Shown here: piece after piece, positions 1 to 10,351 of the stretch
Layout of the letters: each line of letters begins with the position of its first letter
Numbering within the stretch: the stretch's first letter is position 1
Source of the DNA: an uncultured Lachnospiraceae bacterium
Lineage (GTDB): Bacteria > Bacillota > Clostridia > Lachnospirales > Lachnospiraceae
NCBI GenBank assembly: GCA_947626395.1
Contig: CANQRU010000011.1
Coordinates: forward strand, 1-64,000
Reading direction: 5' to 3'
DNA: 64,000 nt
Notes under the pieces: generated by a model
Seen by the model: the letters and a program-made list of their open reading frames with translations, nothing else
Told to the model about the DNA's origin: nothing
Databases searched by the model: none
Made by a program: the position numbers and the translations under genes

Positions 1-98
1 CGAAATCATTATACCTCAAGGAACCAATACTCTTTTCATTTATTTTTTATCAACTGACTATTTCTTTACTCCAACTACCGCTATACGGAGGTAAGTCT

Positions 99-470
99 AT
101 GAGTTCAGAAACAACCATGGTGGCAGAACACTACCGTCTCCAGGAATGGGCAGCACAGATCAGGGAATGCCAGAACCGCCCGGCAGGTATGAGTGTCGTC
201 GACTGGTGCGCCTGTCATGGCATTACGAAAACGAATTATTACTACAGGCTCCGGCGCGTAAGGAAAGCCTGCCTGGAAGATCTTCAGGAAAAGCACCCGC
301 AGCAGTCAATCATTCCCGTAAAAACTGAGCTTATCCAGCAGCTGGTCAGCAAGGACAGCTTGGAACAGGCAGGGGTCGATATTACGATGAAGGGATATTC
401 CGTACATGTGGCGGAATCCACGCCGATGCACCTTCTGGCGGAAGTCCTCCGGGTGATACGGGATGCTTAA
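99..470 (+). CDS. tnpA: IS66 accessory protein TnpA
   Basis: This 123-residue protein matches the small first protein of IS66 elements. The N-terminal half carries a helix-turn-helix-like segment with the family pattern around residues 30-55 (VVDWCACHGITKTNYYYRLR), which suggests DNA binding. A GGAGG site sits eight bases before the ATG. Its end overlaps the start of tnpB by 8 bp, which implies translational coupling. Known for the family: TnpA and TnpB are needed with TnpC for transposition in several IS66 elements, but their biochemical roles are poorly defined. Confidence 0.85.
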   Translation: MSSETTMVAEHYRLQEWAAQIRECQNRPAGMSVVDWCACHGITKTNYYYRLRRVRKACLEDLQEKHPQQSIIPVKTELIQQLVSKDSLEQAGVDITMKGYSVHVAESTPMHLLAEVLRVIRDA

Positions 471-825
471 TGACGCTACCTGTTTCAGGGCAGTCTATAT
501 CGTCTGCGGCTATACGGATCTTCGATCCGGCATGGACCGGCTTGCGGCGCTTGTTGAAGCGCAGACCGGGAACCGCCCTTATCTGCCGGATACCCTTTAC
601 CTTTTCTGCGGCCGGCGGGCAGACCGTATCAAAGGACTCGTGTGGGAAGGGGATGGCTGGCTTCTATTATATAAAAGACTCTCAGGGAGCAGGTTCCAAT
701 GGCCCCGCAGCCAGGAGGAGGTGCTTTCCCTGACACCACAGCAGTTCCGGTGGCTGATGGAAGGACTGACGATCACGCCGAAAAAATCCGTCAGACCGGT
801 GAAGCCGCCGGAATTTATGGGGTGA
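463..825 (+). CDS. tnpB: IS66 accessory protein TnpB
   Basis: The 120-residue product has the conserved core of IS66 OrfB: an early GYTDLRSGMDRLAALV segment, then LYLFCGRRADRIKGLVWEGD and a LYKRL motif. Full family length is about 115-120 residues, so it is intact. It starts inside the end of tnpA (8-bp overlap), as in most IS66 elements. TnpB is required for transposition in studied members, though its activity is unknown. A 276-bp spacer without a convincing gene separates it from tnpC, longer than usual; that spacer holds a promoter-like sequence. Confidence 0.88.
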   Translation: MLNDATCFRAVYIVCGYTDLRSGMDRLAALVEAQTGNRPYLPDTLYLFCGRRADRIKGLVWEGDGWLLLYKRLSGSRFQWPRSQEEVLSLTPQQFRWLMEGLTITPKKSVRPVKPPEFMG

Positions 826-1043
826 TTTTGTGCAAAACAGAGAAATTTTCCAATGGTTTCCGTCGGCCGCAGACCGCATGCCCGGGTGACATGGAGACAG
901 TCCTGCACACGCCCTGGCAGGATCCTGGCCGTCGCAACGGCGCATGGTGTTTCCGGGCGGGGTTCCGCCGGGCATACGGCGTGAGGAAGAGAATACGCCG
1001 TATGATCCATAGGCATTATGACGAACGCCGCCCGCGGCCCGAT

Positions 1044-1072
1044 TCGACAAAATCCCGGTTTTCTGGTATAAT
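1044..1072 (+). promoter_or_regulatory. Predicted sigma-A promoter for tnpC
   Basis: A -35 TCGACA (1044-1049, one mismatch to TTGACA) and a perfect -10 TATAAT (1067-1072) are separated by exactly 17 bp, about 30 bp before the tnpC start. The transposase could therefore be transcribed independently of tnpA and tnpB. Prediction from sequence only. Confidence 0.55.
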
Positions 1073-1101
1073 AAAAACATCAAGTACCGGGAGGCGGCGT
1101 A

Positions 1102-2724
1102 ATGGATTTCCAGTATACGGAAGAAAAACTGAACAGCCTTGACAAGGAAACCCTCATCCGTCTGTTCCTGTCACAACAGGAGCAGCTGAAGAACATCGAC
1201 CATACGCTGCAGCTGGTATTGGAACAGGCGGCGGATTTAAAAAGGCACCGTTTTGGGAGGTCGTCAGAGAGACATGAAGTAACCGATGGCCAGATCTCCT
1301 TTATGGAAACGGATGGCCAGATCGTATTTTTTAACGAGCCGGAGGCGGTAGCTGCCGAAGAGTCCGGGGAAGACCCGGAAGCTGTGCCGCACCGGAGGCC
1401 GAAGAAAAAACAGGGGAAACGGGAAGAGGACCTGGAAGGCCTGCCGGTCGTTGTGGTCGAGCATTCCCTGACGCCGGAGGAGCTTGCGGCCCGGTTCGGG
1501 GAGGACGGCTTTAAACAGCTTCCGGACGAGGTGTACCGCAGATACAGTTTTACCCCGGCAAAGGTCGGGGTGGAGGAACACCATGTCAAAGTATACGCCG
1601 GGAAGAATACGGATGAGATTGTCCGGGCACCGCATCCGGAGGGCCTGTTGAAGGGAAGCCTGGTGTCCCCTTCGCTGGAAGCGGCCATCATGAATGCCAA
1701 ATACGTCAACGCGATGCCCCTCTACCGCCAGGAAAAAGAGTTTGAGCGTTACGGCCTGCATATTTCCCGGCAGAACATGGCGAACTGGACGATCCAGTGT
1801 GCGGACCGCTACCTTGCCATCCTATATGATTACCTGCATGAAAAGATGTATGGTTATCATGTGCTGCAGGCGGATGAGACGCCGGTACTGGTGAACAAGG
1901 ATGGGCGTCCCGCGGGAAGCAAAAGCTACATGTGGGTCTACCGCACCGGGATGATGTACACGGAGTGCCAGATCATCCTGTACGAATACCAGCGGACACG
2001 CAATGCCAGCCATCCCCGGGAATTCCTGAGGGATTTCAGCGGGATATGCGTCACGGACGGGTACCAGGTCTACCACACGGTTGAAAGTGAGCGGGAGGAC
2101 CTGAGGATTGCCGGATGCTGGTCGCATGCGCGCCGCCGCTTTGATGAAGCGGTAAAGGCATTGCCAAAAGAGAAGCAGAAAGACAGCCGCGCCTATCTTG
2201 CGCTTTCCATGATCCAGGCGATCTACCGGGAAGAGAAACAGCTCAAGGATCTTCCCGCCCAGGAACGGCAGGACCGCCGCCAGCTGAGCGTCAGGCCACT
2301 GGTGGAGGCTTATTTCACGTGGGTACGCGAAAACATCTCGAGGGTACCCCAGAAAAGCAAGACCTGGGAGGGATTCAGCTATTCTCTGAACCAGGAGAAA
2401 TACCTGAAAGTATTTCTGGAGGATGGAGAGGTTCCAATGGACAATAATGCTGCGGAGCAGTCGATCCGCGGATTCTGCATCGGGAAGAAAAACTGGGTCA
2501 TGATCGACACCGTTGCCGGTGCCAGCTCCAGTGCGATCATATACAGCATTGCGGAGACGGCAAAGGCAAACAACTTGAAACCCTATGATTATTTTGAGTA
2601 TCTGCTCACGGAGATACCCAAGCATCTGGACGATACAGACCGCAGTTTTTTGGAAGGCCTGCTCCCCTGGGCACCGGGACTTCCTGCGAACTGCCGGAAG
2701 TCAGGCAAAACCGAAGCGAAATAA
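1102..2724 (+). CDS. tnpC: IS66 family transposase TnpC
   Basis: This 540-residue DDE transposase has the full IS66 layout: an N-terminal coiled-coil/leucine-rich segment (residues 1-50, with LFLSQQEQLKNIDHTLQLVL), a variable acidic linker, then the catalytic core. Candidate catalytic residues are D in LQADETPVLV (about residue 256), D in CVTDGYQVYH (about 319) and E in NNAAEQSIRGF (about 453). The C-terminal IS66 tail follows the core. A GGGAGG site precedes the ATG. No frameshift or stop interrupts it, so it is probably functional. Confidence 0.93.
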   Translation: MDFQYTEEKLNSLDKETLIRLFLSQQEQLKNIDHTLQLVLEQAADLKRHRFGRSSERHEVTDGQISFMETDGQIVFFNEPEAVAAEESGEDPEAVPHRRPKKKQGKREEDLEGLPVVVVEHSLTPEELAARFGEDGFKQLPDEVYRRYSFTPAKVGVEEHHVKVYAGKNTDEIVRAPHPEGLLKGSLVSPSLEAAIMNAKYVNAMPLYRQEKEFERYGLHISRQNMANWTIQCADRYLAILYDYLHEKMYGYHVLQADETPVLVNKDGRPAGSKSYMWVYRTGMMYTECQIILYEYQRTRNASHPREFLRDFSGICVTDGYQVYHTVESEREDLRIAGCWSHARRRFDEAVKALPKEKQKDSRAYLALSMIQAIYREEKQLKDLPAQERQDRRQLSVRPLVEAYFTWVRENISRVPQKSKTWEGFSYSLNQEKYLKVFLEDGEVPMDNNAAEQSIRGFCIGKKNWVMIDTVAGASSSAIIYSIAETAKANNLKPYDYFEYLLTEIPKHLDDTDRSFLEGLLPWAPGLPANCRKSGKTEAK

Positions 2725-2729
2725 ATAGG

Positions 2730-2775
2730 ACTGGAGCAAATCCGTTTTGATCATACAGGTTTGCTCCAGTTTTGT
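2730..2775 (+). terminator. Rho-independent terminator after tnpC
   Basis: An 11-bp perfect stem (ACTGGAGCAAA at 2730-2740, TTTGCTCCAGT at 2760-2770) is followed by a short T run. It lies six bases after the tnpC stop and inside the predicted right end of the IS, so it probably ends transposase transcription. Confidence 0.65.
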
Positions 2776-2816
2776 ACAGGTACGTATTATCTACCGTTTA
2801 CGAGTCAATAATATAT

Positions 2817-2862
2817 CCCCCGGCAGCCGGTGCCTCCGCACCGGCCCCCGGGGGTTTTATTT
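2817..2862 (+). terminator. Rho-independent terminator upstream of clpB
   Basis: A long GC-rich hairpin has outer arms CCCCCGG (2817-2823) and CCGGGGG (2848-2854) and inner arms CCGGTGC/GCACCGG, then TTTTATTTT. It lies just outside the predicted IS right end. It probably belonged to the gene that preceded clpB before the IS inserted. Confidence 0.75.
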
Positions 2863-2873
2863 TGCCTAAAATT

Positions 2874-2916
2874 TTAGCACTCAGGCCTTGACAGTGCTAA
2901 CAACATGTGTTATAGT
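2874..2916 (+). promoter_or_regulatory. CIRCE operator (HrcA site) overlapping clpB promoter
   Basis: TTAGCACTC (2874-2882), nine bases, then CAGTGCTAA (2892-2900) matches the CIRCE consensus TTAGCACTC-N9-GAGTGCTAA except one base. A sigma-A promoter overlaps it: -35 TTGACA (2888-2893), 17 bp, -10 TATAGT (2911-2916). HrcA bound here would cover the -35 box. CIRCE/HrcA normally represses groES-groEL and dnaK; here it points to class I heat-shock control of clpB. The hrcA gene is not in the window. Confidence 0.9.
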
Positions 2917-3029
2917 ACGAATAGAACAAAGCGACACTACCGGTCACAGCCAATATATGAACTGCAGAATAACCGCGGAACGGGCTATGGCAGCAGCTGC
3001 CGCAGAGAAAGAACAAAGGGGGAGATCCT

Positions 3030-5621
<2,592 letters not shown>

Positions 5622-5630
5622 AATAAACTG

Positions 5631-5659
5631 TGGACGAATCCGTAAAAATGTGCTATACT
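5631..5659 (+). promoter_or_regulatory. Predicted promoter of the riboswitch-exchanger unit
   Basis: -35 TGGACG (5631-5636) and -10 TATACT (5654-5659) are 17 bp apart, and a TGC precedes the -10 box (extended -10). It lies about 20 bp before the riboswitch aptamer, so the transcript would start just upstream of it. Confidence 0.6.
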
Positions 5660-5676
5660 TCCCTTAACTGAACGAT

Positions 5677-5814
5677 AAAAGGGAGTAGCTTGCACCGCCT
5701 GAAGGTGCGGTATGATCCGTCAGCCCGTAGAGAATACCGGGTCATACCTGGAACAGAGTATGTTTTGAAGCGAGACTTTTAGCGCAGAATATGTGCTGGA
5801 GGTCTCGTTTTTTT
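5677..5814 (+). promoter_or_regulatory. yybP-ykoY (Mn2+) riboswitch with terminator
   Basis: The aptamer shows the family's signature blocks: AAAAGGGAGTAGC at the 5' side (5677-5689), a first hairpin (GCACC/GGTGC), a CCGTCAGCCCG block, and the 3' side GTATGTTTTGAAGCGAGAC ending near 5776. These follow the order of known yybP-ykoY manganese riboswitches. The expression platform is an intrinsic terminator: CGAGAC (5771-5776) pairs with GTCTCG (5802-5807), followed by seven T. The terminator's 5' arm lies within the 3' end of the aptamer, so ligand binding should block the terminator and turn the gene on. The following cation exchanger fits manganese efflux. Confidence 0.88.
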
Positions 5815-5907
5815 CTGGCAGCGCACCAAAGTCCGGCAATGGACAACGACGCGGAAGCCACCGTACGGAGGGGCCGAAGGCACGCACATTTCCAAGGAGG
5901 AACGCAT

Positions 5908-6846
5908 ATGTTAGTTACCGTAGCACTGTTCGTATTAGGACTGATCCTGATCTGTCTGGGAGGCGACCGCCTGGTGGACGCCGCCGTGGCCATCGCGAGG
6001 AAGATCGGCATTCCGCAGATCGTGGTGGGCGCCACCATTGTGAGCCTGGGAACCACGCTGCCGGAGATCCTGGTCTCCACTACAGCAGCTTTTGACGGAT
6101 CTGCGGCCATCGCCGCAGGCAACGCCTTTGGTTCGATCATCTGCAATACAGCCCTGATCGCGGGCCTGACGCAGACGATCCGGCCGACGAAGAAGGTGGA
6201 GACGAAACCGCTTCTGTGGCGGGCGGGGATCTTCTTCGGAGTGATCATTGTACTGGAGGTTGCAGGCGTCCTTCGCGGCGAGTTCGGCCGGCTGGTGGGC
6301 TTTCTTCTTCTGGCTATGTTCGTGGTGTACGCGGTGCTGAATATCGTCCGCGCGGGTTCCGAAGGCGGCGACGAGGAGGAGAATGAGGCGGCGGAGGAAG
6401 GTTCCCTGCTGAAGCAGTTCATCATCCTGGCGGTGTGCGCGGCTTTTCTGTATGTGGGCGCCAACCTGCTGGTGGACAACGGTATCCTGATCGCCGAGGC
6501 GATCGGCGTGCCGCAGCGTGTGATCGCGGTCACATTTATCGCGCTGGGAACGTCGCTTCCGGAACTGGTGACTTCCATTGTCTCCATGATCAAGGGCTTC
6601 TCCAATGTGGGCTTCGGCAATATCCTGGGCGCCAACATCCTGAATCTTCTGGCGGTGATCGGCATTCCGGCGGCGGTCATGGGGATCCCGCTGGAGGCAT
6701 CCACATATCAGATGGATATTCCGCTCGCGACGCTTGTGATGGCGATTCTGATCGTGCCGATCCTTTTCCGTAAGAAGGCGTCGCGGCTGCAGGGTATCGC
6801 GCTGCTGGCGATCTACGCGGCGTACTGCGTGGTGTCGTTTATCTGA
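5908..6846 (+). CDS. CaCA-family cation exchanger, likely Mn2+/Ca2+ efflux
   Basis: This 312-residue membrane protein is a YrbG-like Na+/Ca2+ exchanger family member. It has two inverted repeats, each with an alpha motif: GATIVSLGTTLPEILVS near residue 40 and FIALGTSLPELVTSIVSM near residue 210, then GNILGANILNLL. About ten membrane segments are predicted, with an acidic cytosolic loop (GGDEEENEAAEEG) between halves. The start was placed at 5908 because AAGGAGG lies eight bases upstream; earlier starts would fall inside the riboswitch terminator. Control by a manganese riboswitch suggests the physiological substrate is Mn2+; that is inference, since the family is usually annotated calcium/sodium. 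Confidence 0.88.
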   Translation: MLVTVALFVLGLILICLGGDRLVDAAVAIARKIGIPQIVVGATIVSLGTTLPEILVSTTAAFDGSAAIAAGNAFGSIICNTALIAGLTQTIRPTKKVETKPLLWRAGIFFGVIIVLEVAGVLRGEFGRLVGFLLLAMFVVYAVLNIVRAGSEGGDEEENEAAEEGSLLKQFIILAVCAAFLYVGANLLVDNGILIAEAIGVPQRVIAVTFIALGTSLPELVTSIVSMIKGFSNVGFGNILGANILNLLAVIGIPAAVMGIPLEASTYQMDIPLATLVMAILIVPILFRKKASRLQGIALLAIYAAYCVVSFI

Positions 6847-6953
6847 GAAGCCGGGAATCCGATACAGAGGATAGCGGCAATATTGAAAAAGAAGCAGCCG
6901 GCTGTTGGGAATGCTGAGGAAAAGGCCGGCTGACTTGAGGAGGAAACAATATT

Positions 6954-7133
6954 ATGAACCAGCTGCCAAAGGATCCGGTGATCCTTTTAAGCTATGTAAA
7001 TACCCAGCTGCGGGATTTCTACCCGTCGCTGGAGGAATTCTGCGAGGCGCGGGACGCGGACCGGGCTGACGTGGAAGCGGCGCTCGCGGCTCTCGGATAT
7101 GTATATGACGCAGAGAAGAACCAGTTTATTTGA
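6954..7133 (+). CDS. DUF4250 domain protein
   Basis: A 59-residue cytosolic protein starting MNQLPKDPVILLSYVNTQLR and ending YDAEKNQFI. This is the complete DUF4250 pattern, a small family common in Clostridia with unknown function. An AGGAGG site lies nine bases before the ATG. It stands alone between the exchanger and the cardiolipin synthase. A GC-rich inverted repeat (CAGCCGGC/GCCGGCTG) lies in the 107-bp gap before it but lacks a T run. Confidence 0.88.
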   Translation: MNQLPKDPVILLSYVNTQLRDFYPSLEEFCEARDADRADVEAALAALGYVYDAEKNQFI

Positions 7134-7289
7134 GAGCAGTGCCGGAGCCGGCAGGTTATGTGTGCGTTTGCGGGGAGAAGACAGTCTGTGCGGGACGCTG
7201 GCCTGTGTGTATGACGATGAAAAACCGGATCGTATGGGAACGGATACGGAGAGGCCGGTTTATACAGAGCAGTCGTGAGGGGGACTTGA

Positions 7290-8825
7290 ATGCAGCAGAT
7301 ATTTTCGTTCATAGCCATGGTTTGGGGATGGCTTATGGATCATCTGTTATATATCAATCTGATCTTGTCGGTAGTGATCGTATTTTTCCAGCGCAGAGAC
7401 CCGAAGGCCGTGTGGACGTGGCTCCTTGTGCTTTATTTTGTGCCGATCTTCGGTTTCCTGCTATATCTGGTGCTGTGCCAGGATTACCACAAGAGCAGGA
7501 TGTTCCGGGTCAAGGAGGTAGAGGACCGGCTCGCGCACCCGGTGAAGGAACAGGAGCGGCTGATCCAGGGAGCTATGGACCAGATCGCGAAATCGCCGTG
7601 GCGCGACTATGAGTCGCTGGTGCTGTATAATCTGGAGACCTCCGGGGCGGTGCTGACATCGGATAATTCCGTGGAGATCTTTACGGACGGCGAGGCGAAA
7701 TTTAACGATCTGAAGGAAGAACTGGGGAAAGCGGAGAAATACATCCATATCCAGTACTATATCATCAAAAATGACGAGCTGTTTCAGTCGATCGTTCCGA
7801 TCCTGAAGGAACGGGCGGCCGCGGGTGTGGAAGTGCGTGTGCTTTACGACGGAATGGGCGGCCGTTTCATGCCGGCGCGGGTCTGGAAGGATCTGCGCTT
7901 ATGCGGGATCCGGGTGGCGGAGTTCTTCCCGCCGATCCTGGGACGGCTGCAGCTGCGCGTGAATTACCGGAATCACCGGAAGATCGTGGTGATCGACGGG
8001 AAGGTCGGCTATGTGGGCGGATTTAATATCGGGCGCGAGTACATTTCCAGGGATCCGAAGTTCGGCTATTGGAGGGACACGCATCTGAAGATCCGCGGCA
8101 GCGCGGTATACAGCCTGCAGATCCGGTTTGCGCTGGACTGGAATTACGCGTCAAAGGAGAATCTGTTCCGGGATGGGAAATATTTCGGGATGGGAGATGC
8201 GGGTGCGGCGGAAACGGACGCTGCCGGAATGACCGCGCAGGAAACTGCGGCTGTCCGGTCGGTTCTGAACCGGCGCGGCGTCATGATGCAGATCATCGCC
8301 AGCGGTCCGGACGCCGGCAATCGGCAGATCCGCAACAATTATATCCAGCTGATCACCCGGGCGCGGCGCCACATTTATATCCAGACGCCGTATTTCATTC
8401 CGGACGACGCGGCGCTTTCGGCGCTGAAATTCGCGGCGGAATCGGGCGTGGACGTGCGGCTGATGATCCCCTGTAAGCCGGACCATCCGTTCGTCTACTG
8501 GGCCACGTATTCCTATATGGGAGATCTGCTGGCCGCGGGCGCGAAGTGCTATACCTATGAAAATGGGTTCCTCCACGCCAAGAGCGTCATGGCGGACGGC
8601 ATGGTCAGCTGCTGCGGCACAGCCAATATGGATATCCGCAGCTTTGAACTGAATTTTGAGGTGAACGCGACGATCTACGACGAGAGCGTGACGAAACGGC
8701 TGGAGGATAATTTCAGGGAAGATCTGAAGCTGTGCCGGGAAGTGACGTGGGCGGACTATGCGCAGAGAAAGCTGTGGATCCGGTTCAAGGAGCAGTGCTG
8801 CAGGCTGTTGTCGCCGCTGCTGTGA
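7290..8825 (+). CDS. cls: Cardiolipin synthase (phospholipase D family)
   Basis: The 511-residue protein condenses two phosphatidylglycerols to cardiolipin at the membrane. Two N-terminal membrane helices (about residues 1-65) are followed by two PLD domains with HxK motifs: NHRKIVVIDGKVGYVGGFN near residue 230 and LHAKSVMADGMVSCCGTANMD near 430. This layout is typical of Gram-positive Cls. An insertion rich in Ala, Glu and Thr sits between the two halves at about residues 305-325. A GAGGGGG site precedes the ATG. It appears to be monocistronic or weakly linked to the small membrane gene downstream. Confidence 0.93.
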   Translation: MQQIFSFIAMVWGWLMDHLLYINLILSVVIVFFQRRDPKAVWTWLLVLYFVPIFGFLLYLVLCQDYHKSRMFRVKEVEDRLAHPVKEQERLIQGAMDQIAKSPWRDYESLVLYNLETSGAVLTSDNSVEIFTDGEAKFNDLKEELGKAEKYIHIQYYIIKNDELFQSIVPILKERAAAGVEVRVLYDGMGGRFMPARVWKDLRLCGIRVAEFFPPILGRLQLRVNYRNHRKIVVIDGKVGYVGGFNIGREYISRDPKFGYWRDTHLKIRGSAVYSLQIRFALDWNYASKENLFRDGKYFGMGDAGAAETDAAGMTAQETAAVRSVLNRRGVMMQIIASGPDAGNRQIRNNYIQLITRARRHIYIQTPYFIPDDAALSALKFAAESGVDVRLMIPCKPDHPFVYWATYSYMGDLLAAGAKCYTYENGFLHAKSVMADGMVSCCGTANMDIRSFELNFEVNATIYDESVTKRLEDNFREDLKLCREVTWADYAQRKLWIRFKEQCCRLLSPLL

Positions 8826-8993
8826 GGCTGCGGATGAGAGGAACTGCGAGAGCGGTTACACTGCTGTGAAGATGCGGTTGGGAGCGTTGTGAGAGCTGTT
8901 ACTCCGCCGTGCCGAATATATTAAGCGGGAATGAGAAAACCGCAGAGTGCGCCGGGTGCATAAAATACGTCGGTTCCGGCGCATACTACCCTC

Positions 8994-9449
8994 ATGAAAA
9001 CGACAGCATACATTCGCGATACATGTAAAAATTTTTTCAAATGCGGTGTGGCCGGGTGGTGTCTGGAGGTGATCTTCACCTCGGTGGATTCCATAATGCT
9101 TCACGACTGGAGGCTTATGGGGCGGACGTCGCTCCTGATGTTCCCAATTTACGGCATGGGGGCCATGCTGGCCCCGATCGGGCGCGGCGTGGACCGGTGG
9201 CTTAAGGTGGATCCGGCGGACGGGCTCAGCGTGAAGGACCGTATCCTGCGTCATGGGATGCTCTATATGGTGCTGATCTTTGTCGTGGAGTACGCGACGG
9301 GGTTCTGGCTGCGGGGCCGCGGCATATGTCCGTGGGATTACACCGGGCGGCATTCGAACATCAACGGGCTGATCCGGCTGGATTTCGCGCCGCTGTGGTT
9401 CGGGACGGGATTATTGTTCGAAATGATATCAAATAAGGGGACTGTGTAA
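8994..9449 (+). CDS. Putative ABC-transporter type IV-like membrane protein
   Basis: A 151-residue protein with about four hydrophobic segments. The pattern CGVAGWCLEVIFTSVDS near the N terminus, LLMFPIYGMGAMLAPIG, then YATGFWLRGRGICPWDYTG resembles the PF06541 'putative ABC-transporter type IV' family, common in Lachnospiraceae and of unknown function. No ATPase partner is adjacent, so the transporter label is not supported by context. The 168-bp gap before it holds an inverted repeat (GCGCCGG near 8951, CCGGCGC near 8978) without a T run. A strong terminator follows. Confidence 0.75.
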   Translation: MKTTAYIRDTCKNFFKCGVAGWCLEVIFTSVDSIMLHDWRLMGRTSLLMFPIYGMGAMLAPIGRGVDRWLKVDPADGLSVKDRILRHGMLYMVLIFVVEYATGFWLRGRGICPWDYTGRHSNINGLIRLDFAPLWFGTGLLFEMISNKGTV

Positions 9450-9450
9450 A

Positions 9451-9497
9451 ATGCGGGCCGCGCAGGCCGGATGCATGGACTGCGCGGCCCGCATTCT
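9451..9497 (+). terminator. Rho-independent terminator
   Basis: ATGCGGGCCGCGCAG and CTGCGCGGCCCGCAT form a perfect 15-bp GC-rich stem with a loop of about 15 bases, followed by TCTGTCTC. It lies directly after the stop codon at 9449. The T run is weak but the stem is very strong. Confidence 0.7.
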
Positions 9498-9534
9498 GTC
9501 TCGCGCCGAAGCGGGCAAATTTGGGAAAATGGAC

Positions 9535-9563
9535 TTGTTTTTTATTTAGTACATGAGTATAAT
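9535..9563 (+). promoter_or_regulatory. Predicted sigma-A promoter of plsC operon
   Basis: -35 TTGTTT (9535-9540), 17 bp spacer, perfect -10 TATAAT (9558-9563). It lies about 40 bp before the plsC start and likely drives plsC-pheA. Confidence 0.7.
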
Positions 9564-9601
9564 GCAGGTATAACGTAGTGCAGAAAGGATACTTATTTCC
9601 C

Positions 9602-10351
9602 ATGATCAAATTCATCATTCTGGCGGCCAGCGTCATCCTTTTCCTGGTATTCACCGTGCCGGTGCTCTGGGTGGAAGCGTGGATTGCGAAGAAGCACCCG
9701 GAGAAGCGGGACGCCCAGAGTCTGGCTATCGTTCAGTTTATGTTCCGTTATCTGCTCCGGCTGTCCGGCGTACATATTACCGTGAAGGGCATTGAGAATA
9801 TCCCGAGGGACCGGGCGGTCCTCTATGTGGGGAACCATAGAAGCTATTTCGATATTCTGGTGGGGTATGTGACGGTGCCGACGCTGATGGGGTTCGTGGC
9901 GAAGAAGGAGATGCTGCGATATCCGTCCCTGCGAACCTGGATGAAGAACGTCCACTGCCTTTTCCTGGATAGGGAAAACCTGCGGGAAGGCTTAAAGACG
10001 ATCCTGGCCGGCATCGAGCAGGTCAAATCCGGCATCTCCGTCTGGATCTTCCCGGAAGGCACCCGCAACCGGAACGACGACATTCTGGAGATGCTGCCGT
10101 TTAAGGAAGGCAGTCTTAAGATCGCGGAGAAATCCGGCTGTCCGGTGATCCCGGTGGCGATGACCGGCACCGCGGAGATCTTCGAGAAGCATGTGCCGCG
10201 GATCAAATCGTCGAAGGTGACGATCGAGTTCGGCGAGCCGTTCTTCATCAGCGATCTGCCGAAGGAAGAGAAGAAATTCGCCGGTCTCTATACCCAGAAC
10301 CGGATCAGAGAGATGCTTAAGAAAGAACAGGAGATAAGGAAGGGCGCATAA
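9602..10351 (+). CDS. plsC: 1-acyl-sn-glycerol-3-phosphate acyltransferase
   Basis: The 249-residue protein acylates lysophosphatidic acid to phosphatidic acid at the inner membrane face. It has an N-terminal membrane helix (residues 2-22) and the PlsC motifs NHRSYFD (HX4D catalytic motif, residues about 80-86), FLDREN, and FPEGTRNR (about 146-153). The ATG at 9602 was chosen because it begins at the membrane helix; an in-frame GTG at 9578 is possible. The stop codon directly abuts the GTG start of pheA, so the two genes are cotranscribed although their pathways are unrelated. Confidence 0.93.
   Translation: MIKFIILAASVILFLVFTVPVLWVEAWIAKKHPEKRDAQSLAIVQFMFRYLLRLSGVHITVKGIENIPRDRAVLYVGNHRSYFDILVGYVTVPTLMGFVAKKEMLRYPSLRTWMKNVHCLFLDRENLREGLKTILAGIEQVKSGISVWIFPEGTRNRNDDILEMLPFKEGSLKIAEKSGCPVIPVAMTGTAEIFEKHVPRIKSSKVTIEFGEPFFISDLPKEEKKFAGLYTQNRIREMLKKEQEIRKGA

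Larger units (their letters stand above)
1..2801 (+). mobile_element. IS66-family insertion sequence, left end outside window
   Basis: The three-gene tnpA-tnpB-tnpC set is the hallmark of IS66 elements. IS66 ends usually begin GTAA; read on the - strand, a candidate right end starts at 2801 as GTAAACGGTAG, 77 bp after the tnpC stop. No matching copy is visible in bases 1-98, so the left end is either upstream of the window or diverged; the start given here is only the window edge. All three reading frames are intact, so the element may be active. Bases 1-98 hold no gene apart from the tnpA leader with its GGAGG ribosome site. The exact ends are inferred. Confidence 0.75.

Noticed and set aside
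699-1142. 147-codon frame between tnpB and tnpC
   Set aside because: It overlaps both genes, is Arg/Gly/Pro rich and has no ribosome site; IS66 elements of this type do not need a fourth gene, and the promoter there explains the spacer.
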